Assembly (NCBI GenBank): GCA_046496595.1
Contig: JAWOGU010000051.1
Coordinates: 1-22,186, forward strand
Length of the DNA: 22,186 nt
Origin: GCA-2746795 sp046496595
GTDB lineage: Bacteria > Chloroflexota > Anaerolineae > Promineifilales > Promineifilaceae
Reading direction: 5' to 3'
Positions within the stretch are counted from its first letter, which is position 1. Every line of letters starts with the position of its first letter. Made by a program: the position numbers and the translations under genes. The notes under the pieces were generated by a model. It was not told the DNA's origin. It worked only from the letters and a program-made list of their open reading frames with translations, and ran no database searches. Positions 7,537 through 15,400 of this stretch are shown piece after piece.

Positions 7537-7569
7537 AAATTGGACTAATCTTGAAGATTGGTCCAATCA
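7537..7569. repeat. Double palindrome, copy 3 (slightly decayed)
   Basis: AAATTGGACTAATCT (7537-7551) and AGATTGGTCCAATCA (7555-7569) are separated by TGA. The element lies 9 bp after the universal stress protein stop codon, where it could act as a transcript-end hairpin. The surrounding bases GGCGA-ATTGG-C-AATCTTGA are shared with copy 2, so these two copies are closest relatives. Confidence 0.75.
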
Positions 7570-7588
7570 ACCACCTATATTGAAAAAT

Positions 7589-7867
7589 ATGTCCGAATAT
7601 ATCGAAATCGAAACAGAAATAGATGACAACGATCTCACCATAAAGATCACCACAAACCTGGTCCTGACAGAAGGCGGCAGCGAAACATACCACTCATTAG
7701 CCGACATGGAAGAAGGCTCACCCGTCGCCCAGGCATTATCCATGATAGACGGCATCACCCAACTGACCATTCATGGCAAAACCATGACCATCACGCGCAC
7801 GCCAGACGCCCCCTGGCACAGCCTTGTCGGCGACATTTCCGCCGCCCTTAAAGACTTCTTTTTATAA
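7589..7867 (+). CDS. Small protein resembling the Nfu/NifU N-terminal domain
   Basis: The 92-residue product resembles the N-terminal domain of Nfu-type iron-sulfur scaffold proteins, particularly in the segment EEGSPVAQALSMIDGITQLT (about 42-61) and ITRTPDAPW with DISAALKDFF at the end. In Nfu this domain accompanies a C-terminal CxxC domain that holds the cluster. Here the protein ends without it and contains no cysteine, so it cannot itself hold a cluster that way. The role may be protein-protein contact or something unrelated. I choose the ATG at 7589; a TTG three codons upstream keeps the same frame. No clear ribosome site is seen. It begins 20 bp after a double palindrome and is followed by a 186-bp gap before the three-gene STAND operon. 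Confidence 0.7.
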   Translation: MSEYIEIETEIDDNDLTIKITTNLVLTEGGSETYHSLADMEEGSPVAQALSMIDGITQLTIHGKTMTITRTPDAPWHSLVGDISAALKDFFL

Positions 7868-8004
7868 GTGAATTCCGGCGAAAATCGGAATCCTCCCAGT
7901 CATAGAAACGTCCCGCTGAGGGCGTCTGAAAATCCAAAAGCCATAACCCAAGCCACAAAGCGCCAGAAAACGAGGCTGCGCCCCCCACCGCTCACGACGC
8001 CAGA

Positions 8005-8033
8005 TTTACAATTTAGCCGACTACCCCTATAAT
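8005..8033 (+). promoter_or_regulatory. Sigma-70 type promoter of the STAND operon
   Basis: TTTACA (8005-8010) and a perfect TATAAT (8028-8033) are separated by exactly 17 bp. Transcription would start near 8040, giving a leader of about 14 nt that includes the AGGA ribosome site (8042-8045) before the ATG at 8054. No operator-like palindrome overlaps it, which suggests steady expression. Confidence 0.7.
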
Positions 8034-8053
8034 TCCCGGTCAGGAACTCATTC

Positions 8054-9412
8054 ATGACAGACTCGCCGCAGTTGAACCAAAACCTTATGCCAGAAGACGA
8101 AGATCCGATTCCGGAAGGAGATCAGATCAGCCAGACAAAACTGCGCCAGGTCATCATGGACATGTTCAATCTGGACGATTTTAGGCTGCTCTGCGCCGAT
8201 CTCAATGTCAACTTCGACGAACTCGGTGGCCCCACCGATCCCTTAAGCATAAGGGCCAGTAAACTCATTGAACATTTTCAGCGCCGACAGCGCTTGCGCG
8301 TCTTGCTCATCACCTTGCAAAAACAACGGCCCGCCCTCACCTGGAGCCAGATCCACCTTGATCCAGGTGAAACAGCAAGCATTTTATCCGGCTTGCCAGT
8401 AATGATTACCCAGCCTCCCTCTGCCGATTCCGACACCCTGATTGCCAACCGTAGTTTCATGGCCTTGCTCCAACTGGTGCGCCGTCCGGAAACCCGCGAA
8501 GCTGTGGTGAGTTTCCAAACAGATTTTGAAGCAGCCTCCGACCAGATCGATCTGATGAACAACTATAAACTTGTTCATGATCTATTCCAGGAGTTGGAAA
8601 ATCGCTACTTCCTCATAGAAAATGACCGCAAACGCCTGCCCGATGATGATCTGGCCTGGGACAACCTGGCCATCAACGAGCCTGAACTCAGCAGCAAAAT
8701 AGACGACCTCCTGAAGACGCCTTACCGGGCTGTCTTCGCGCAAGAAGCGTCGACCTGGCTGTCGCAGTTGGAAAAGGTGAAAGTGGAAACACAAACGGCC
8801 GTTGAGAACACAGACCTCATTACCCTCAACAAAGCGATACGGCTGCTCTACCGCATCATCAACCGACAACCATCACGCATCAACGCCCAACTCGTGCTCG
8901 CTGCCAACACCTTACGCCTGGATAACCTGGAAAAAGCAATCACCCTCATCTGCGCCAACATAGACGCCTCTGATTTCAGCGGAGAACTCCAACTGATCAC
9001 CCAAATTAAGCAAGGCGCCGGCGCCCTCAGCGGCATTGACGTCAACCTGCAAAAACTCACCAAAGAACACAACGCCTGGCAAGCCATCGACGACGAACTG
9101 CGCCGGGTAGAAGCCACCCTCAACACCAATATCGCAGAACTTGAAGACGCCTGGTACGATCTGGAAACCATGACCCAAGACTTGCTCCAGGGTCACGAAG
9201 AAGAATGGGCTGCGAACATCCAAGAAGTCTCCATTTCCCTGGGCGAAGCCATTACCGAAGGCATCATCGTCAAAGCCCGCCGCTTGTTCCGCCGCTTTCG
9301 CAGCCAGACAGGCCGTCGTTTCCGGCAGGTAGACCTGGAATTATTAAGCCTCTGCCACAACCTGCAAAAAGTGGGTGAATCGTTAGACTTATTGTTGAGG
9401 ACAGTAAAATGA
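8054..9412 (+). CDS. EAD-like domain protein, first gene of the STAND operon
   Basis: The 452-residue protein starts with an acidic leader and then a small helical domain (about 26-98) with the pattern of bacterial effector-associated domains: MFNLDDFRLLCADLNVNFDEL, then ASKLIEHFQRRQRLRVLLIT and RPALTW. Such domains are known as death-like adaptor modules that connect NTPases to effectors in bacterial conflict and signalling systems. I do not assign an EAD subtype number. The remaining 350 residues are helical with coiled-coil character (for example FQTDFEAASDQIDLMNNYKL, LENRYFLIENDRKRL, and a C-terminal basic segment RRLFRRFRSQTGRRFRQ). They lack any recognisable nuclease, protease or membrane segment. 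The ATG at 8054 follows AGGA at good spacing. The TGA overlaps the ATG of the next gene (ATGA), so translation is probably coupled. It may be an adaptor or an effector of unknown mechanism. Confidence 0.8.
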   Translation: MTDSPQLNQNLMPEDEDPIPEGDQISQTKLRQVIMDMFNLDDFRLLCADLNVNFDELGGPTDPLSIRASKLIEHFQRRQRLRVLLITLQKQRPALTWSQIHLDPGETASILSGLPVMITQPPSADSDTLIANRSFMALLQLVRRPETREAVVSFQTDFEAASDQIDLMNNYKLVHDLFQELENRYFLIENDRKRLPDDDLAWDNLAINEPELSSKIDDLLKTPYRAVFAQEASTWLSQLEKVKVETQTAVENTDLITLNKAIRLLYRIINRQPSRINAQLVLAANTLRLDNLEKAITLICANIDASDFSGELQLITQIKQGAGALSGIDVNLQKLTKEHNAWQAIDDELRRVEATLNTNIAELEDAWYDLETMTQDLLQGHEEEWAANIQEVSISLGEAITEGIIVKARRLFRRFRSQTGRRFRQVDLELLSLCHNLQKVGESLDLLLRTVK

Positions 9413-12400
9413 GCAGTACCAATACTCCCTTACCAGAGACGCCCGCCGTCGAGCCATTCCTTTCTCTCACCTCTATTCGTGATACCCACCGCGACCTGTT
9501 ACAGAGCCGGCGCCGGGACGAAGATCCCGCCGAATTTTACGCCGGCGTGGCGCTATTTATGCAGCGCGCCCAGTTAAGCGGCATGTACCTGGACAGCGAC
9601 AACGACCGCTGGGCCGTGCAAAATCTGCTCGATTACTGGGACAACCAGCTCTTTCACGCCGGTCTGGAACCACCAGGAGACCCCCTGCTGGCAGAATTCC
9701 AACCAGACAAACAGCCAGAAATCTCGGATGAACTATGCCCATATGTTGGCCTGAATGCCTTTCACGTAAACGATGGCTCTCGTTTTTTTGGCCGCGACGA
9801 GTTAATTGAGGGTTTGATCAAGCAGGTCTCAGTCAACCGGCTGATTGCCGTTGTGGGGCCTTCTGGCAGCGGCAAATCATCTGTGGTGTTGGCCGGGTTA
9901 GTACCGCGCCTGGAAGCTGGCGCCCTGCCCGGCAGTGAAACCTGGCGTTACTACCGCCCTATCGTGCCCGGTTCCGCTCCGTTGGCCCATTTGGTGGAGC
10001 TGCTCAAACCCGCCGACAACGCCGATGACGCCCTGTGGACCATCGAGAATATTGAAAAACTGCGAGAAGACCCGCATCATCTCACGCAGATGATCAATGC
10101 CGCCAATCAGGAAACGGCCGTTCTCGTCATCGACCAGTTCGAAGAAACTTTCACACTCTGCCAGGACATCGAAGAACGCGAAGCCTTTCTCAACAACCTG
10201 CTCAATCTGGTGCAGGCCCCAAACGCGCGTCATGTCGTCATCCTCACCATGCGCACCGACTACGAAAGCTTCCTCAACAAGACGCCTCTCTTCCAAAACC
10301 TGTTCAAACAAGGACAAACGCGCGTCGCCAGCATGAACGCCGCCGAATTGAGAGACGCCATCGAAAAACCGGCTCAACCCATCGGCCTTAAATTCGACGA
10401 CGACCTGATCGACGCCATCATTCGTGAAATCTTAGGCGAACCGGCAGCCCTGCCCTTGCTGCAATTTGCCCTGCTCAAACTATGGGACAATCGCGAAAGA
10501 AACCGCATCACCTGGGAAGCCTACCGGCGCATTGGCGGCGTTATGGCTGCCCTGGAACACACCGCTGAAGAAATCTACAGCAGCATGATACCGGAAGAAC
10601 AGGTAACTACCCGCCGCATCATGATGCGTCTGGTACAGCCCAGCCAGGGACTGGAAGTCACCCGTGCGCGTGTGCGCCGCCGCTCCCTCTACATGGCTGG
10701 CGAAGCCCACGACCGCATCGACCGCGTCCTGAAAAAGTGGATCGACGCCCGCCTGATTCACCTGACGCCGGGTGATAACCCGGAAGACGATCAACTCGAA
10801 GTGGCGCATGAAGCCCTGGTGCGCAATTGGCCCCGCCTGGTCGGCTGGCTGGACGACCAACGTGTGCAGCTGCGCCAGCGCCAGCGCCTGACAACCCAGG
10901 CCGAACATTGGCGTGAAAACGAGGAAGATCCAGCTCTGCTGCTGCGCGGGTCAGCGCTGTTGGAAGTGCAAGAATATCAAGACCTCAATTCCTTAGAATC
11001 GGCGTTTATCACAAAAAGTTTAGCCGAACGGGACCGCGAAGAAATTGAAAAGGAAAGAATCCGGCAGCGAGAACGCCGCTTCAGCCTCGCCCTGGCAATT
11101 TTAGCGGTCATTTCCATTATCGGCGTTTTAGCCATCTTTTGGAGCAGCAGCCGCGCCAATGCCGCCGAAGCCATGGCAAGCCAGGCAGCCGCCACAGCAA
11201 ACGCAGCAGATTTTGCCGCAACGAGAGCCGCCTCGGACGCCCTTGCCGCGCAGCTAGAAAATCAACAACTGGCAGCGCAAGGCACTCAGGAAGCGCTTAA
11301 CGCCCAGATAACTCTGGTTGCCGCCCAGGCGACCAAAAATCAGTTAGCCGCCGCCAGCACTCAGGATTCAGCCGCCGCCCAGGCAACAGTAGGCGCGCAG
11401 GAAGCCACCGCTACCGACCAGGCAGGCGCCATTGAAACCAGTCAGGCCCAAAATGCAACCCGTACTCAGGTGGAAGCCACCGGCACCAACGAAGCGGGCA
11501 GAGCCACGTCTACGGCTCAGGCTGATCTGGCTGTCACGGCAACGGCCGTTTCCCGCGCCACCGAAGCCGCCGAACCTCCTGCACCTCCTTCAACGCTACC
11601 GACCACCACCCCCAGCCTCGACGACCTGGTCAACCAGTTCAACGAAGCCGCTTATTGGGGCACCATTCTACGCGAAAAAGACAGTATGCCCATGCTCTAC
11701 ATTACTGGCGGCGTTTTTGGTATGGGCGCGTCCCGCGCTGATCCGGACGCCCAGGATAACGAATTACCCTGGCACGAAGTCGCAGTCACCGATTTTTACC
11801 TCGACAGATACGAAGTAAACGTGCAGCAATATGCCAACTTCCTCAACAGCATTGGCGGCTACAAATCCAACTGCGGCGGCGGCCGCTACGACTGTGTCGC
11901 CACCGGTTTTGAAACCACATTCACCCTGCTGCTGAACAACGTCGGCATCTATGAACCGACAGCCGGCTATGGCAATTATCCCATCAACTGGGTCACCTGG
12001 TATGGCGCTTCCGACTACTGCACCTGGGTTGGCGGCCGGCTGCCCACAGAAGCCGAGTGGGAATATGCCGCCCGCAGCCTGGATGACCGCCTTTATCCTT
12101 GGGGGAACACACCGCCCCCCAACAATAACCTGGCCCTATTCAACCAAAGGATAGTGCGTGCAAACATTTATGACATTTTGCGTCCCGTGGATGCCTTTCC
12201 TGGGGGTATTAGTCCCTTTGGCGCCTTTAACATGGCCGGCAGCATGTGGGAATGGGTAGCAGACGATTACGCTGCCAACTATAATAATGCCCCAACCGAT
12301 GGTTCAGCCTACATCGATGAAAACAATGGAGAAAAAGTAGTGCGCGGCGGCGGTTGGACCAGTCCGGCCCCGCAGTTAAGAACGTCAAATCGTCAGCCCT

Positions 12401-12483
12401 TGACTCCCACCTGGGAAAACCTTGATTCAGAACGTATCTTTAGCACCGTCGGCTTTCGCTGCGCCTATGATGACCAACCATGA
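9409..12483 (+). CDS. Membrane-anchored nSTAND1 NTPase with C-terminal FGE/SUMF1-fold domain
   Basis: The 1024-residue protein has five parts. Residues of about 16-105 form a module shared with the next gene product (SL..IR..HR.LL.SRR, then QNLLDYW and LFH). An nSTAND1 NTPase begins at DELCPYVGL (107-115). Its Walker A is GPSGSGKS (150-157), its Walker B VLVIDQFEE (238-246), and TMRTDYES follows. One membrane helix spans about 558-579 behind a basic stretch (RIRQRERR), which predicts the NTPase inside and the C-terminus outside. An Ala/Gln/Thr-rich coil (about 580-720) and a Pro/Thr hinge lead to an FGE-sulfatase fold (about 762-1022: YITGGVFGMG, LPTEAEWEYAARS, NMAGSMWEWVADDY, VVRGGGW, GFRCAYD). 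The catalytic cysteine pair of true formylglycine-generating enzymes is not seen where expected (LRTSNRQPLTP), so ligand binding is likelier than catalysis. GAGGA precedes the start. Confidence 0.9.
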   Translation: MSSTNTPLPETPAVEPFLSLTSIRDTHRDLLQSRRRDEDPAEFYAGVALFMQRAQLSGMYLDSDNDRWAVQNLLDYWDNQLFHAGLEPPGDPLLAEFQPDKQPEISDELCPYVGLNAFHVNDGSRFFGRDELIEGLIKQVSVNRLIAVVGPSGSGKSSVVLAGLVPRLEAGALPGSETWRYYRPIVPGSAPLAHLVELLKPADNADDALWTIENIEKLREDPHHLTQMINAANQETAVLVIDQFEETFTLCQDIEEREAFLNNLLNLVQAPNARHVVILTMRTDYESFLNKTPLFQNLFKQGQTRVASMNAAELRDAIEKPAQPIGLKFDDDLIDAIIREILGEPAALPLLQFALLKLWDNRERNRITWEAYRRIGGVMAALEHTAEEIYSSMIPEEQVTTRRIMMRLVQPSQGLEVTRARVRRRSLYMAGEAHDRIDRVLKKWIDARLIHLTPGDNPEDDQLEVAHEALVRNWPRLVGWLDDQRVQLRQRQRLTTQAEHWRENEEDPALLLRGSALLEVQEYQDLNSLESAFITKSLAERDREEIEKERIRQRERRFSLALAILAVISIIGVLAIFWSSSRANAAEAMASQAAATANAADFAATRAASDALAAQLENQQLAAQGTQEALNAQITLVAAQATKNQLAAASTQDSAAAQATVGAQEATATDQAGAIETSQAQNATRTQVEATGTNEAGRATSTAQADLAVTATAVSRATEAAEPPAPPSTLPTTTPSLDDLVNQFNEAAYWGTILREKDSMPMLYITGGVFGMGASRADPDAQDNELPWHEVAVTDFYLDRYEVNVQQYANFLNSIGGYKSNCGGGRYDCVATGFETTFTLLLNNVGIYEPTAGYGNYPINWVTWYGASDYCTWVGGRLPTEAEWEYAARSLDDRLYPWGNTPPPNNNLALFNQRIVRANIYDILRPVDAFPGGISPFGAFNMAGSMWEWVADDYAANYNNAPTDGSAYIDENNGEKVVRGGGWTSPAPQLRTSNRQPLTPTWENLDSERIFSTVGFRCAYDDQP

Positions 12484-15400
12484 CAAACCCAAAGCAGTTT
12501 TTTTCCTTAATCGACCTGAAAGAACGTCATCGCCTTTTATTGATGTCCCGGCGCGATCTGGCCGAAAATGACGAAACGGCCGTTTCCGCCTATCTCAACG
12601 ACATCAACCTCTTCATCAACCAGGGAACCGCCACCGGCGCTATCCTGCAAAACGACGATGACCGCCACGAAGCCCAAAACCTGCTGGATTATTGGGCCAA
12701 CGAACTATTCCACAAAGGCTGCCCGCCCCAAGACAGCACCCTGGCCGAATTCGACATTAACCAGGCTCCCCTCCTCCCCGACGAACTTTGCCCTTATGTC
12801 GGGCTGGATTCCTTCTCCACCCAAAATGGGGGCATCTTCTACGGCCGTACCCGCCTCATCAACGACATGATCACCCGGTTGGATAACGGCCGTTTCCTGG
12901 CTGTCACCGGCCCCTCAGGTTGCGGCAAATCCTCCGTCGTCCTCGCTGGCCTCATCCCCCGCCTGCAAGAAAACGCCTTCCCCGGCAGCGGCTCCTGGCA
13001 CTACCCGCAGCGCACCATGCCCGGCTCCCACCCCCTGCAAAACCTGGCCCGCCTTTTCCGCCCGCCCGGCGCCCTCACCACCGAATGGGTACAGGAAAAC
13101 ACACGCAAGTTCCGGGAAAACCCGCATCACCTGTACCACCTGGTCAGCAGCCAATATAACCAACCCGTCGTTCTCATCATCGACCAGTTTGAAGAACTCT
13201 TCACCCTCTGCCAAGACGAAGAAACACGACAAATCTTCATCGATAACCTGCTCAACCTCGCCCAAGACGGCAGCGTCCGCCACACCCTCATCATCACCAT
13301 GCGCACAGACTACGAAAGCCAACTCATGCGCATCGCCACCTTCCAAAGAGCCTACGAACAGGCCCAGATTCGCGTGCGGCCCATGAACGCTGCCCAACTA
13401 CACGAAGTCATCGAAAAGCCTGCCGCCCAAATCGGCCTGCACTTTGAAGAAGGTCTCATCACCGAACTCATCCGCGACATCCTCGGCGAACCAAATGCCC
13501 TGCCCCTGCTGCAATTCACCTTGCTCAAACTATGGGAAATGCGTGATCACAACCGCGTGACCTGGACCGCCTACGAGCAGCTTGGCGGCGGACGGCAGGC
13601 TCTAGCCAACAGCGCCAACGCCTGCTACACCCAGCTCGCCCCGCCAGACCGCGAGATCGCCCGCCAAATCATGCTCGCCACCATCTACCCCGGTCCCAGC
13701 CTGGAAATCGCCCGCCAGCGCGTCCGCCGTGTGGCCCTTTACCACATCAACGAATCCAGCGAACGGCTTAACAGCGTGCTGGATCGCCTGATCAACGCCC
13801 GCCTCATCCGCCTGACCCGCGGCGACACCCCCGATGACGACCAGATCGAACTCACTCACGAAGCGCTCGTCGCCAGTTGGCCGCGCTTCATCGGCTGGCT
13901 GGAAGAAGAGCGCGTCACCCGCCGCCACCGCGCCCGTCTGGCTGAATCCGCCGAAGAGTGGGCACAGCGCAGCCACGATCCCAGCGTACTCTGGCGCGGC
14001 ATGATGCTGGAAGAAGCCAACGAATATTCAGACAAATCCCAGCTGGAAGAGGCGTTTATTCAGGCCAGCCAGCAAGCCGAACAAAAAGCACAAGAAGAAA
14101 AAGCCCAGGCCTACATCATCCAGCTTGAACAAGCCCGCGCCCTGGCTAAAGCAGAACGCCTGCGCGCCGAAGAACAACAATTACGCGCCGAAGAACAAAG
14201 CCGCTTCGCCGCCGAAAATGCAGCCATTGCCCAGCGCTTGCAGCGCATCACCTGGGCCTTGGCCGGCGTTGCCATCGTCGCTATTTTGGCCGGGGCCTGG
14301 GCGGCGATAAACGGCCAGCGGGCCAGCCAAAACGCGCTCATTGCCGCCGAAAACGCAGTCATTGCGGCCACCAGCGAAGCCGCAGCCTTGCAAAACGCAG
14401 CCCTGGCTGCCACCCACGAAGCCGAAGCCGTCGCCAATGCCAGCCTCGCCGCCACCCGCGAAGCGGAAGCGATTGGCAGCGCCGGCCTCGCCGCTACCAG
14501 TGAAGCCATCGCCATTACCGCCGCCGACATTGCCGCTACCAGCGAAGCGCAGGCTGTGGCCAACGCCGATCTGGCAGCCGCCCGTGAGGCAGAGGCTCGC
14601 ATTTCCGCCATCGAAGCAGACCGTCAGTTCCGCCTGGCAACCTCGCGGGAACTGGCCCGCGCCGCCACCGATAACCTGGAAAATGCTCCCCAACTGGCGC
14701 TGCTGCTGGCGGTGGAAGCCGTCAATACCACCTTTGCCATTGACCAGACGGCTTCGGCGGAAGCAGAAGACGCCCTCTATCGTACGCTGCGCGCCGCCCA
14801 GCTTCAGTTTACGCTTTCCGGACATGACGGCCCGGTAACGGCCGTTGCCTTCAACTCAACCGGCGCGCGCTTAGCTACCGGCAGCGCAGATACCACCATT
14901 AAACTATGGGACGCTACCACCGGGCAGAATTACCTGACGCTGGAGGGACACCAGGAGTCTGTCACCGACGTCATTTTTTCTCATGACGATAGCCAGGTTA
15001 TTTCTGCCGACGAAGACGGCCTGATTAAAGTTTGGGATGCTCAAACCGGCCGCCTTCTCTTCACGCGGACTGGAGATAACGGGCCAGTCAACGCCCTGGC
15101 CCTCAGCCCGGATGGCGCCCGCTTGGCCACCGCCAACGAAGACGCCACCATACGCGTGTGGGATACCACCATTTGGACCTCTCCCTTCCTTTCTTTTGGA
15201 CACATTGACGCCGTCACCGATGTCGCCTACAACAGCACAGGCGCCCAGTTAGCCAGCGCCGGGGTAGACGGCCGCATCATCTTGTGGAATGCCCTTACCG
15301 GCGCTTCGCTGAACGCCATTGAGCCAACTCTCAACCAACAAGGGGAAGTGCAGCGCATCAACGCCATTGATTACAGCCCGGACGATATGCTCATCGCTGC

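Noticed and set aside
11692..12483. FGE-fold domain as target of a diversity-generating retroelement
   Set aside because: I see no reverse transcriptase, template repeat or adenine-biased variable segment in the window, so there is no support beyond the fold.
14338..14610. Tandem 42-bp units as a CRISPR or minisatellite
   Set aside because: They are in frame, diverged at DNA level and conserved as protein heptads, so they are a coding coil and not an array with spacers.
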